From assembly GCA_009392515.1 (NCBI GenBank), contig VFGE01000028.1, positions 1 to 49,204 of the forward strand: a stretch of 49,204 bases of DNA, read 5' to 3'. The notes beneath the pieces are model-generated. The model was not told the DNA's origin and ran no database searches. It saw nothing but the letters and a program-made list of their open reading frames with translations. The DNA is from SAR202 cluster bacterium (GTDB lineage: Bacteria; Chloroflexota; Dehalococcoidia; Lucifugimonadales; UBA6952). The translations under genes were made by a program, and so were the position numbers. This document shows positions 1 to 8,394 of the stretch, piece after piece (the first letter of the stretch is position 1; every line of letters starts with the position of its first letter).

Positions 1-211
1 TATTTTTCTTCAGTAATTTCCCACATTGAATTGCGATCAATGCCTCGAAACCAATCCAAAGTAAATAATACGGGATTATCATAAGATTTCGAGGAGTAAT
101 TCCTTCATCTAATCCTACATTTCGTATTATTTTTAATATGAGATTTATTGAATGGAATGACACTAAGAACCATGCGAAGATTCTTATTAAATGAATAGTA
201 GTACGTTTCAT
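1..211 (-). CDS. Small membrane protein, 3' end outside window
   Basis: The minus strand is open from an ATG at 211 to the left edge, giving 70 codons with no stop inside the window. The visible part begins MKRTTIHLIRIFAWFLV and has two hydrophobic stretches, roughly residues 8-27 and 43-60, separated by a short polar segment containing DEG. It is probably an integral membrane protein with a positively charged N-terminus. It starts 7 bases after the stop of the large lipoprotein gene, and an AGGA lies about 12 bases upstream inside that gene, so the two are probably co-transcribed. I do not recognise the family. Confidence 0.6.
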   Translation of the reverse strand, partial: MKRTTIHLIRIFAWFLVSFHSINLILKIIRNVGLDEGITPRNLMIIPYYLLWIGFEALIAIQCGKLLKKN

Positions 212-218
212 AGTTTAA

Positions 219-2564
219 TTATTGTCCTTCGAAAGTTGTGTAGGCGGCTTCAGTAGAACCAGTATTTGCAACAACAATAACTCCGATAGAATTATTACCA
301 AAACTATTACCTCCGGCATTGTTGCTATTGCTACAAGAATACTGTAAAGATCCTCTTGATTGGATGTAATAAGTTCCAGGATCACTAGGTGCAGTAAAAC
401 TGAAATTCTTTGTTACATTCCCTCCACCATAAGTTCCCCCACTCCTAAGACATGTATTATGAACATCTTGAACTCGTAAGTAGAATTGAACTATACATCC
501 TGGACAATATCCACTTGTATGGGTGTATGTTAAGTTACTACTAACATTAACAGTTGAACCAGGAGTAACAATAGCATACGGCTTTCCTGTACTATTGATA
601 TTTAAGTTTGTCCAGTTTAATGTGCGACCTGCATAGCCATGAGAATGAGTTAATTCGTTATAAGCTACTGTTTGTCCAGGATTAATAATATTTATTTGTG
701 GAATAAATATATTTTGTGTTCCCATAAGGTTGTCGTTATTATCCTTATAAGTTCCATCTGGATAGTAGGTTTTAGTAAGTGTTTGATTATTGTTTAAAGG
801 TGATACTATTTGTGCTTTTTGCCAGATATATGTACCAGTTTTAGGTGTTGAAATACTCGCATTACAGGTAAGTTCGTGTTCGTTAATTTGTAATGTTTCA
901 CCACTAGAAGTATCTTTAAAATCAACAATAAGCCAAGGTGATCCAAGATTATATGTTCCAGAAATATCACATCCTACTAAGTTTAAAAATCCGTCTTTTA
1001 TCCCAGTAACTGTACCGCTATTACGATTAGTGTTGTCGTAAGAACTATTAAACGTCACTGAAAAAATATTAGCGTAATCTTCAGGACTTGGTTCAGGTGC
1101 CGGAGTAGGAGTTGGAGTAGGTGTCGGCGTGGGAGTAGGAGTAGGAGTGGGTGTAGGCGTAGGTGTAGGTGTCACAATTGGTGTTGGAGTTGGGGCAGCA
1201 AAATCAAAATATAAGTGTTCTGCAGTTATCTCATGGTTAATAATTTTATTAGTGGGATCGTCGATATTTTGATCAACTTTTCCTGTGTTCCAATATGTTG
1301 AACGAATGTTGTTATTATCTTTAAGATTTACACGGTCCCATAAGTAATATCCTGCCTGATTCCAGAAATCACCTTCTACGTTTAAAGCTATTTTGCAGCT
1401 TAACATTGCTTTATTATCTCTAATTACATTACTAAATCCAAAGCATGAAAAACTGGTTTCTTGGGTATCTCTTATAAACCAAACGCTCGCTTCTTTAACC
1501 CCATTAAGGTTAGGTTCAATTCCTATTTCTATTGAAATTGCCCGTTCATTATTTGATATATTCAAATTGTTGAGCACTGGTCCGAGTATTGGAGCAGGTG
1601 TTGGAGTAGGTGTAGGTAAAGGTAAAGGCGTAGGAGTAGGGGTAGGTTTAGGAGCAGGAGTAGGAGTAGGAGTAGGAGTAGCTGAAACAGGAGTCGTGGT
1701 TAGTTTTCCAGCGACTTGTGTAGAAGTTGTTTCAGGTGTAGGAGTAGGAGTTATATCAAGAGTTTTTGTAGGTGTAGGGACAGCAACTGTTTCTGTACTT
1801 GTTATAGCATTTAGGTTATTTGTGGTACTAATTATCGAATTTGACGTAGTCGTACCTATTGTTAAATCAGGTTTTTCATAATAAGTTTTGAGCGTTGAAT
1901 AATTATTGTCTATTTCATTTAATAATTCTGGATTTAATTCAGAAACTATAATTGTTGGGTTATCTCCAGCAGTAGCTCCAGTAACAATACCAATTAATTG
2001 ACCACATAAATCGAATACTGATCCTCCATTAAAGTCTTCTGAGATTGCAGTTTGGGAAGAAAATACGTGAGTGTTTATACCAGTAAGATTGGAGCGAGTA
2101 GATTGGTATGAAGCGTTAATAGTGCTATATGGTCCATTGAATATATATGAGCTTGTAATAGCACTTTCGTTTTGGATTGGGATAGAGTTTTTTGTTACAA
2201 TTCCAGTTAAACTCGATGGAATTTCAGTTTCAATAATACCTATATTTGCTGATGGGTAAACTTTAGCATTGATACCTTCGGATACAAAACCCCCATAGAA
2301 ATGAACAAAGAGATCTGAGTTTGATGAGATTTTTTCAGCGATATTATTTGCACTTGTAACTATGAAGTTTGTATCTTTTATTAAAACGCCTGTTATGTAT
2401 CCGACGTCTTTAACTTCAATGCTTACCATTGCAGGTTGTACATACCATTTAGGGTCTTCAATAATTGCACAGTCGTTGGGTTCTACATCATTATTTGATT
2501 GGCATCCAATCAAAAGAATTAAGCTTATTAATATTGGTGTTAATTGTATCTTTTTTATAGTCAT
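219..2564 (-). CDS. Lipoprotein with inactive trypsin-like domain and Thr-Pro linkers
   Basis: 781 residues. The N-terminus is a lipoprotein signal with the lipobox ending LIGC (Cys21), so the protein should be anchored outside the cytoplasmic membrane. Residues about 40-215 resemble a DegP/S1C trypsin-like fold: a VT-S-A segment near 69-72, a strand NIGIIE near 107, and FNGGSVFDLCGQLIGI near 178-193, which aligns with GNSGGPLF...G..GI. At the His, Asp and Ser positions there are Asn73, Asn107 and Asn179, so proteolysis is not expected. Two Thr-Pro-rich linkers (about 295-325 and 460-495) separate a middle and a C-terminal domain, both beta-rich with several Cys. The C-terminal domain (about 630-775) may bind a ligand. 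The architecture suggests a surface binding protein; the ligand is unknown. Confidence 0.75.
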   Translation of the reverse strand: MTIKKIQLTPILISLILLIGCQSNNDVEPNDCAIIEDPKWYVQPAMVSIEVKDVGYITGVLIKDTNFIVTSANNIAEKISSNSDLFVHFYGGFVSEGINAKVYPSANIGIIETEIPSSLTGIVTKNSIPIQNESAITSSYIFNGPYSTINASYQSTRSNLTGINTHVFSSQTAISEDFNGGSVFDLCGQLIGIVTGATAGDNPTIIVSELNPELLNEIDNNYSTLKTYYEKPDLTIGTTTSNSIISTTNNLNAITSTETVAVPTPTKTLDITPTPTPETTSTQVAGKLTTTPVSATPTPTPTPAPKPTPTPTPLPLPTPTPTPAPILGPVLNNLNISNNERAISIEIGIEPNLNGVKEASVWFIRDTQETSFSCFGFSNVIRDNKAMLSCKIALNVEGDFWNQAGYYLWDRVNLKDNNNIRSTYWNTGKVDQNIDDPTNKIINHEITAEHLYFDFAAPTPTPIVTPTPTPTPTPTPTPTPTPTPTPTPAPEPSPEDYANIFSVTFNSSYDNTNRNSGTVTGIKDGFLNLVGCDISGTYNLGSPWLIVDFKDTSSGETLQINEHELTCNASISTPKTGTYIWQKAQIVSPLNNNQTLTKTYYPDGTYKDNNDNLMGTQNIFIPQINIINPGQTVAYNELTHSHGYAGRTLNWTNLNINSTGKPYAIVTPGSTVNVSSNLTYTHTSGYCPGCIVQFYLRVQDVHNTCLRSGGTYGGGNVTKNFSFTAPSDPGTYYIQSRGSLQYSCSNSNNAGGNSFGNNSIGVIVVANTGSTEAAYTTFEGQ
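1096..1198 (-). repeat. Hexanucleotide repeat encoding Thr-Pro linker 2
   Basis: Imperfect tandem units of six bases (GGAGTA, GGTGTA or GGCGTA on the plus strand) encode alternating Thr and Pro on the minus strand, inside the large lipoprotein gene. Such repeats are prone to length change by slippage, but every six-base step keeps the reading frame. Confidence 0.85.
1590..1680 (-). repeat. Hexanucleotide repeat encoding Thr-Pro linker 1
   Basis: A second run of the same kind of six-base unit, interrupted by variants that give Ala, Lys and Leu. It encodes the linker between the trypsin-like domain and the middle domain of the large lipoprotein. A short third run lies near 1735-1750. Confidence 0.8.
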
Positions 2565-2628
2565 TTATAGATATTTACTAATAGTTTAGATAAGAAGATT
2601 TTAAACTCATAAAATCATAATTACAAAT

Positions 2629-3015
2629 TTAGTTAATAATCGGAGATCCATGGTGATGTACTAGATACCATTGGTTTTCCACTCTACGGAAAATATTTGT
2701 AGCTTCTACTCTACCTTCATTAACTTTCCCATTAACTACTGAGCGTAGAGATTCAGTACAAACAATCCATCCCCATTCCCCTTCAATTGTAATAGAAGAT
2801 TCGATTATGGTGAATTGCATTACCATAGTATTGTTAAATATGTTTATCCAGCTTTGGAGTATTTCTTTTCTTCCTTGAATTAAGGGCCATCCTGGATGGA
2901 TGCAGGTAACTGCTAACTCTTTATCCCATAATTCATTCATTTCCTCTATATCAAATAATTCGAATGCTCGATAAAATCTTGTATTTGCTTCTATTAATGA
3001 ATCAGTTGTTTCCAT
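2629..3015 (-). CDS. SnoaL/NTF2-like fold protein
   Basis: 128 residues with the SnoaL-like (nuclear transport factor 2 superfamily) pattern: an N-terminal helix (NTRFYRAFELFDIEEMNELWD), CIHPGWPLIQGRKEILQSW in the middle, and late strands ending in NQWYLVHHHGSP. Members of this subgroup are small cone-shaped proteins that bind or act on small molecules, often as dimers; many have no assigned reaction. There is no signal peptide, so it is probably cytoplasmic, unlike its exported neighbours. Its start lies 14 bases inside the end of the upstream gene, indicating translational coupling. The fold is fairly sure and the function unknown. Confidence 0.75.
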   Translation of the reverse strand: METTDSLIEANTRFYRAFELFDIEEMNELWDKELAVTCIHPGWPLIQGRKEILQSWINIFNNTMVMQFTIIESSITIEGEWGWIVCTESLRSVVNGKVNEGRVEATNIFRRVENQWYLVHHHGSPIIN

Positions 3016-3868
3016 TTTTATTACCTTTATATTTGTACGTTATTAGAACTATTACAACAATTAATATTATGGATGAAAAAACTGAAATTAGAGTAGATAT
3101 ATTTATTCTGTTTTCTGAAATGTTTGTATTGTCTATCTGTTCTATAAACAAATCCTGTGTTTTTGTGGTTGACTGAATTTCTTCAGCTGATTGTATTGGT
3201 TTATTTTCATTTAATTCTTCGTGTGTAGGAGTTGGTTTGCTTTCATTTAGTTCCTGGGGTGTAGAAGTCGGTTCATTTATATATATAGGATTAATATACC
3301 AAGCTATTTGTGCTGATGAGTTAAAATATTCGGTATTCCCCGATGCATATACCGATGAGAAAATTTCTTTAGATCCTACAGAAAATACATATCTTAATAC
3401 ACCATTAGATTTTAAGGTAACTTTGATTGTAGAACCATTTTGTAAGGTTTCTTGATGTGAAATCACTCTAATTAGGTTCATTTGACTATAGGGTTCATAG
3501 AATGTACTTCGTATATTAGCTTTGTATAATTCCTTAATAGATTCTTGTTGGTTTTCAGAATTTGATAATTTTTCGATTGAAAGTTCAGGAAGATAATTTT
3601 CTTTAATTTGATTTTCAGGTTCTTGATCTGGTATTAAAATGCTAAATTTCAGTATATTGTCAGAAAAATTATTGAGATTGAATATTATTTCTTCATCTGT
3701 AGACTCAAATTCTCCATAAAATGCATGAGATACAGATGCGTCACTTAAATCAATGGTTGTTATATCTGTGGTTGATTTAATTATTTTAAATGGTTGATGT
3801 GCGTAGATTTTATTTGTTTGTAAAATAAAAACCACTAATATTAATAAAATTACCCATAGATACTTCAA
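3002..3868 (-). CDS. Exported protein with C-terminal membrane anchor
   Basis: Unrecognised family, 288 residues from a TTG at 3868. It has a signal peptide (KYLWVILLILVVFIL, probable cleavage after IYA), a beta-rich ectodomain of about 170 residues, a Thr/Pro/Glu-rich stalk (about 200-235, with ELNESKPTPTHEELNE), one membrane helix near 255-277 and a Lys-rich tail. The topology is extracytoplasmic domain, stalk, anchor. Start choice is open: TTG has no ribosome site, whereas an in-frame ATT at 3892 sits 6 bases after GAGG and would add eight residues. The end overlaps the SnoaL-like gene by 14 bases. It probably acts at the cell surface with the neighbouring lipoproteins. Confidence 0.6.
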   Translation of the reverse strand: MKYLWVILLILVVFILQTNKIYAHQPFKIIKSTTDITTIDLSDASVSHAFYGEFESTDEEIIFNLNNFSDNILKFSILIPDQEPENQIKENYLPELSIEKLSNSENQQESIKELYKANIRSTFYEPYSQMNLIRVISHQETLQNGSTIKVTLKSNGVLRYVFSVGSKEIFSSVYASGNTEYFNSSAQIAWYINPIYINEPTSTPQELNESKPTPTHEELNENKPIQSAEEIQSTTKTQDLFIEQIDNTNISENRINISTLISVFSSIILIVVIVLITYKYKGNKNGNN

Positions 3869-3904
3869 TGATTTTAAGTTTATTGCTGTAATATTTCACC
3901 TCTT

Positions 3905-4108
3905 TTAATATACCAATGCAGGATATTTATCATGTCTTGCAATTTGGTCTTCTTTCCATAGTTTTGCATCATCTTTTGGAACGTTGGGATCTATTGTTTC
4001 ATCAACTTTTTTGTTGGTAATAGTTTGATCTGAGACTTCTTCATCACAACTATTAGTACAAGCTATAAGCAATATTAGAAAAATTAATATAACAATTAAC
4101 TTTTTAAT
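3905..4108 (-). CDS. Small lipoprotein with apparent ATT start
   Basis: A 67-residue protein read from ATT at 4108 to TAA at 3905. It begins (M)KKLIVILIFLILLIAC, a textbook lipoprotein signal with lipobox LIAC (Cys17), followed by a short acidic mature part ending KYPALVY. No ATG, GTG or TTG can serve: an in-frame TGA lies two codons upstream of the ATT, and the next TTG falls inside the hydrophobic core. A strong ribosome site, GAGG, lies 6 bases before the ATT and overlaps the stop codon of the MFS gene upstream (TGAGGTGAAAAATT), which suggests coupled translation. The family is unknown. Confidence in the coding call rests on the intact signal peptide and frame. Confidence 0.6.
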   Translation of the reverse strand: MKKLIVILIFLILLIACTNSCDEEVSDQTITNKKVDETIDPNVPKDDAKLWKEDQIARHDKYPALVY

Positions 4109-4116
4109 TTTTCACC

Positions 4117-5562
4117 TCAACTATTATTCATAGATTTCGGTTCTCCACGTATAATCGAAATTATTGCGGATACATACATTATAAAACCAGCGATAGTAAA
4201 TGAGTTTTTCATTCCACTTATAAATGATAACTTAATACCATTATCTGATGAATCAGTAATATTTGAAAGATTTGGCTCAAAGTTTAATTGTGTCATTGTA
4301 ATTACGACAATAGTTGTTGCTATTGCGATACCGGATAAACTTGCAGTTGCCCTAATCAAATTCATAAATCCTGATCCAATACCAAAGTGAGAACTGTCAA
4401 TAGAATTCATAATTGCACTATTATTTGGAGACATAAATATTCCTGCTCCACATCCTTGCAGTGTCAATCCTAGTAAAATAGCAGTAATACTTGAATTTAT
4501 ATTGAGATACGCAAGGAATATCAAGGCTGAACCACTAATAGCCATACCAAATGCAGTTAGCCATTTAGTTCCAATTTTATCGGATAATTGACCACTAAAT
4601 GGCCCAATAATAGCCATCGAAAGTGCACCTGGAGCAAGCAATACACCCACGGTGGTGGTTGTGAATCCCATTATTTGAATTAAATAGAATGGCATAAGAA
4701 ATCCCGAAAATGACATACTTAAAAATGCTAAGAATCTAGTAGTAACGCTCAGAGAAAAAGTTTTGATTTTAAAGAAATTTAAATCTAATAATGGATCTTT
4801 AGTAGTTTTTTCTTGCCAAATAAATAAGAAAAATAGCAACAGGCAAAGAAAAATGCCGCTACTAATATATAGTGAAGTCCAGCCTTCTTGGTTTCCAAAT
4901 GTTATGACTAGAAGGAAAATTAGAAGAGTTGCAGTAGATAAAAAACCACCTCTCCAGTCAAATGAAAATGCACCTGTAATTTGATTCGGTTGTATATTGA
5001 GTTCTTTATTTCTAAATATGATAAGTGCAATAATTATACCTAACCCACAAAGGATGACGTTAAATATAAACAAAGCTCGCCAATTGTAAATATTTGTTAA
5101 ATATCCACCTATAAGAGGCCCTGCTATAGCACTGAATCCAATTATAGACATATATAATCCCATTGCTTTACCTCGTTGTTTTCGTCCGAAAACATCGGCA
5201 ATCATAGCCATACCATTTGCTTCGATTGATGCTCCACCAAAACCTGCTATAACCTTTGCAATTAATATAACTGAATAGGTAGTCGCAATACTTCCAATAA
5301 TTCCTCCAAGCATCAAGGTGATAAGGCCAGTCAGAAATATTGGTTTTCTACCGATTTTATCAGCTATTTTCCCTAAGGGCATAAATAAAGCACAAACTGT
5401 TAATATATATGCCAACATTATCCATTGTGCATGAGGTAAGCTTAATTCAAAATGATCTGTAACTTTGGGTACGAGAATTTGTGCTGAAGTTTGTTCAGTC
5501 ACACTGGCAAAAACTCCAAAAGCAATGGCAAAAAACCCTAGCCATTTTATATCTAATTTCAT
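4117..5562 (-). CDS. MFS drug:H+ antiporter, DHA2 (EmrB/QacA) type
   Basis: 481 residues, hydrophobic throughout with about 14 predicted membrane helices, the size and pattern of DHA2 antiporters. Motif A is visible after helix 2 (GKIADKIGRKPIF), and a motif-C-like segment (GFSAIAGPLIGGYLT) follows in helix 5. The family exports lipophilic compounds or toxic metabolites in exchange for protons; the substrate cannot be read from sequence. It is the last transporter of the block and lies 26 bases downstream of the beta-lactamase-like gene. Its stop codon overlaps the ribosome site of the small lipoprotein gene. Confidence 0.85.
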   Translation of the reverse strand: MKLDIKWLGFFAIAFGVFASVTEQTSAQILVPKVTDHFELSLPHAQWIMLAYILTVCALFMPLGKIADKIGRKPIFLTGLITLMLGGIIGSIATTYSVILIAKVIAGFGGASIEANGMAMIADVFGRKQRGKAMGLYMSIIGFSAIAGPLIGGYLTNIYNWRALFIFNVILCGLGIIIALIIFRNKELNIQPNQITGAFSFDWRGGFLSTATLLIFLLVITFGNQEGWTSLYISSGIFLCLLLFFLFIWQEKTTKDPLLDLNFFKIKTFSLSVTTRFLAFLSMSFSGFLMPFYLIQIMGFTTTTVGVLLAPGALSMAIIGPFSGQLSDKIGTKWLTAFGMAISGSALIFLAYLNINSSITAILLGLTLQGCGAGIFMSPNNSAIMNSIDSSHFGIGSGFMNLIRATASLSGIAIATTIVVITMTQLNFEPNLSNITDSSDNGIKLSFISGMKNSFTIAGFIMYVSAIISIIRGEPKSMNNS

Positions 5563-5588
5563 TGATTTTCTTTCTGGATTTTTGTACT

Positions 5589-6434
5589 TTACAATGGAAT
5601 AGTAGTGGGTAGTCCTAAACCAAATTCATTTGTTTGATCTAAAGTCAGCATGAACTTATGTGCAGTTTTTGCTAATTCGATTACAAAGGATTCCTGGGAA
5701 AGGGAGTCGGTAATTCCATAATTAGACATTATAGAAATAGCATATGGATTATTAGGTAAATATACAATCCCAACATCGCATCTAACTTTATCCATACCCC
5801 CTGGCTTGTTTGCTATTTTCGTATTTGGCCCAATAGCTTTATTCAGATATGCTGATTTTGGTTTACTCATAATATTTAACACATTGTTAGCAACTTTAGG
5901 AGATGGTTTTTTTTGATACAATAATTCCATCATTTTAGTTAATTCGTTAGGAGTAGAAATATTTTCCTCTCCTCGATTAATTGCATCTGGATCCATCATT
6001 TTACGTCCGAGTTTTGTTTTAGACAGTCCTAGATCTTTTATAAGATTATTTGTTTCTTGCATTCCTGCTAGATCTATACACATATTCGTCGCAGTATTGT
6101 CTGAGACAAGCATCATCAAAATGGCGATATCTAAAATTGTAAATTCTGGTTCATTTTCCAAAAAATGTATAACTCCACTCCCGGCTCCATACATATCTTG
6201 TGTGAATCTCACTCGTTTTGCTAAATCTATTGTTCCTTTATCTTCTAAGGTAAATAGTTGAGTTAATATATGTATTTTAATAGAAGACGCTGTTGGGAAT
6301 ACATCGTCTCCATTAATAGATATCGTTTTATTATTATTTAGACACCTTATAGACAATCCTGCAACACCTTCGAATTGGTTTATTATATTATCCAATGTAC
6401 TTTCTAGATTGCTCCAAAGTAAATTTGTAGTCAT
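5589..6434 (-). CDS. Class A beta-lactamase-like serine hydrolase
   Basis: 281 residues of the beta-lactamase2/penicillin-binding superfamily. The three active-site elements are present: S50-S-I-K53 (SxxK nucleophile and base), S111-D-N113 (SDN loop) and K210-P-G212 (the KTG-like triad). A GEENISTP segment (about 155-162) matches the end of the omega-loop region, but a clear class A ExxLN motif is not seen. No signal peptide is visible, which is unusual because true beta-lactamases are exported. It could be a cytoplasmic esterase, amidase or peptidase instead. It is flanked by an alpha/beta hydrolase (14 bases upstream) and an MFS exporter. Confidence 0.8.
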   Translation of the reverse strand: MTTNLLWSNLESTLDNIINQFEGVAGLSIRCLNNNKTISINGDDVFPTASSIKIHILTQLFTLEDKGTIDLAKRVRFTQDMYGAGSGVIHFLENEPEFTILDIAILMMLVSDNTATNMCIDLAGMQETNNLIKDLGLSKTKLGRKMMDPDAINRGEENISTPNELTKMMELLYQKKPSPKVANNVLNIMSKPKSAYLNKAIGPNTKIANKPGGMDKVRCDVGIVYLPNNPYAISIMSNYGITDSLSQESFVIELAKTAHKFMLTLDQTNEFGLGLPTTIPL

Positions 6435-6448
6435 TGTGTATTCTCTCT

Positions 6449-7177
6449 TTAATTTATAACTTCTATATTTTTACAAAATTCTAGTACAAGTTTCCTAAAT
6501 TCAGCTTGTTTGTGTTTATACACACCATGTTCAGAATCTTGAAAAATTTCTGTACGAGAATTTGGTAGATTTCTTCCTAGAATAATAGATCCTCCAGCTC
6601 CTGCTATTGAATCTTGCCCCCCACCGACTATCAGTGCCGGGCATTTTATTTCTTTTAACCTAGGTGTATAAGGGTGTTCTCTTAGACCAGCCGTTGCACG
6701 AGCTTGTGCTAGAAATGAATCCATATGTTCAGGTTTGATTTTTCTAATTCCTTTACCAACTCTGGATTCTTCACTTTGTTTATACCAGTTTTCAGAGGCT
6801 GTAACGTTTACTTCGCTAGAACTAGAATCAATTATTATTGCAGAACACATATCCTGATAATCTAATGCAAATTGTTGAACAACTATTCCACCCCAAGAAA
6901 CTCCATGAAGAACTACTTTTGTTACATTGAGATGATTTAATAATCGTGCTAAATCATTTGCATATAGAGGTACAGAATATTTTGTAGCTTGTGAAGACTC
7001 TCCTAACCCTCGATTATCCCATGTGATTACACGATCAAAATATTTTTCCCAAAAGCTGAATTCTTCTATGAAAGGTTTCCCACTTTGGCCAATACCATGA
7101 CAATGTACAAATGCAAAGGAGCCTTTCCCAGTTTCTTCATAATGGATGGAAACATCATCTAAGTCTAAGTTTGGCAT
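6449..7177 (-). CDS. Alpha/beta hydrolase
   Basis: 242 residues with the complete alpha/beta hydrolase layout: oxyanion region HCHGIGQSG (about 25-33), the WDNRGLGES turn (53-61), nucleophile elbow G-V-S94-W-G-G, acid Asp189 in IVGGGQDS, and His217 in SEHGVYKH. The family hydrolyses esters, lactones, amides or C-C bonds. No signal peptide is present. It sits between an MFS transporter (15 bases) and the beta-lactamase-like hydrolase (14 bases), so import or export followed by hydrolysis of one compound is plausible. The substrate is unknown. Confidence 0.85.
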   Translation of the reverse strand: MPNLDLDDVSIHYEETGKGSFAFVHCHGIGQSGKPFIEEFSFWEKYFDRVITWDNRGLGESSQATKYSVPLYANDLARLLNHLNVTKVVLHGVSWGGIVVQQFALDYQDMCSAIIIDSSSSEVNVTASENWYKQSEESRVGKGIRKIKPEHMDSFLAQARATAGLREHPYTPRLKEIKCPALIVGGGQDSIAGAGGSIILGRNLPNSRTEIFQDSEHGVYKHKQAEFRKLVLEFCKNIEVIN

Positions 7178-7192
7178 TGTTTCAACATTCTT

Positions 7193-8362
7193 TCACTGTA
7201 TTTTTATATTTTTACTCAGAATAATTACTAATAAACTTACTATTGAAATACCTATCATACTAATATTTAAACTATAATTATCAGCAATAAATCCAAACAA
7301 AATTGGTGCAATAGCAACCCCAACTTCAGTACTTGTATAGTAAATACCGTATGCTTTTCCCCGTGTTTCTGAATTTGTAATTTGTGCAACTATTCCGTAA
7401 AGAACAGAAGAAGTTCCATTTAATCCTATACCTAAAAGAAATACTAATACTGTGCCAATAGGGATATTGGTAATAAGTATTATCGGGAGTAGAATACTAA
7501 CTACTATTTTTGTGGCAAAAATTATAGAGAAAGCATTATATCGGTCACTCAACCATCCTGAAGAGAATTTTCCTATAGCTCCTCCACTATATAATATCGT
7601 AAATATTAGTGTAGTACGGAGTGTACTCATACCTTTTGAAATAAATAAAAATGGTATAAACGTTAGTGTTGCTGTTCGAATCATTGAGTCAATAAATCCT
7701 GCCGCCATGAGTACTACAAATTGTGAATCAATTACAGGGGGCAAATTTGATGTTTTAGTTTTAGTTGGAGTTTGTTTACCATTTGCACTACTAGGTGATC
7801 TTGATATTGATAAGCTCATTAATAAACTTCCAATTACCACTATTATGCCTGTAATACCTACAAACAATAGACACTTTTGCCACCCAAAAGAAACGACTAA
7901 TATTGCGACAATAATTGGTGCAATTATTTTCCCAAGATCGCCCGAGAAATTTAATATACCGATAGAAGTAAATAGTGATTTTGTGTCTGAGCCTCTAGAA
8001 ACAAATCTTGCCCCAACAGGATGTTGAATTCCACCACCTATTCCCGTTATAAATGACATACCTAGAAACATTACATTTGTAGTTGCAAAGCTCATTAATA
8101 TGACACCGATGCCAACCCATATATTAGCACCCCCAATAAGCCAAAATTCACTTATACGGTCAGAAACAATACCTGCTGGTAGTTGTGTTAATGCAGCACC
8201 CAAGTCGAATACGGTTTTGATAAGACCAGTTTGAGTATAATTTAGTTGGTATGTTATGGCTATGTATGGCAACAAAGGATACATAATCGCAAAATATAGA
8301 TCACTTATAATATGGTTACTACAAGAAAAAGCTAATATTTTATTTGTTTTATTTTTTAACAT
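7193..8362 (-). CDS. MFS transporter, 12-helix type
   Basis: 389 residues with about 12 predicted membrane helices. An MFS motif A-like segment follows helix 2 (PAGIVSDRISEFWLIGG), and its repeat in the second half is GKFSSGWLSDRYNAFS. The segment FITGIGGGIQHPVGARFVSRG resembles MFS proteins of the NNP/oxalate/fosmidomycin-resistance type, but the substrate is open. It differs in size and sequence from the two DHA2 proteins nearby, so these are not recent duplicates. It lies between EamA (32 bases) and the alpha/beta hydrolase (15 bases) in one run. Confidence 0.8.
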   Translation of the reverse strand: MLKNKTNKILAFSCSNHIISDLYFAIMYPLLPYIAITYQLNYTQTGLIKTVFDLGAALTQLPAGIVSDRISEFWLIGGANIWVGIGVILMSFATTNVMFLGMSFITGIGGGIQHPVGARFVSRGSDTKSLFTSIGILNFSGDLGKIIAPIIVAILVVSFGWQKCLLFVGITGIIVVIGSLLMSLSISRSPSSANGKQTPTKTKTSNLPPVIDSQFVVLMAAGFIDSMIRTATLTFIPFLFISKGMSTLRTTLIFTILYSGGAIGKFSSGWLSDRYNAFSIIFATKIVVSILLPIILITNIPIGTVLVFLLGIGLNGTSSVLYGIVAQITNSETRGKAYGIYYTSTEVGVAIAPILFGFIADNYSLNISMIGISIVSLLVIILSKNIKIQ

Positions 8363-8394
8363 TCAGATAAGTTAATCTATATTGAAATAAATGT

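Noticed and set aside
1393-1881. Plus-strand frame encoding a Val-Gly-rich repeat protein
   Set aside because: It is the antisense reading of the Thr-Pro linker repeats in the lipoprotein gene, with no ribosome site or protein-like ends.
7452-8027. Long plus-strand open frame inside the MFS gene
   Set aside because: It is antisense to a well-supported transporter and has no recognisable domain; long antisense frames are common opposite hydrophobic genes.
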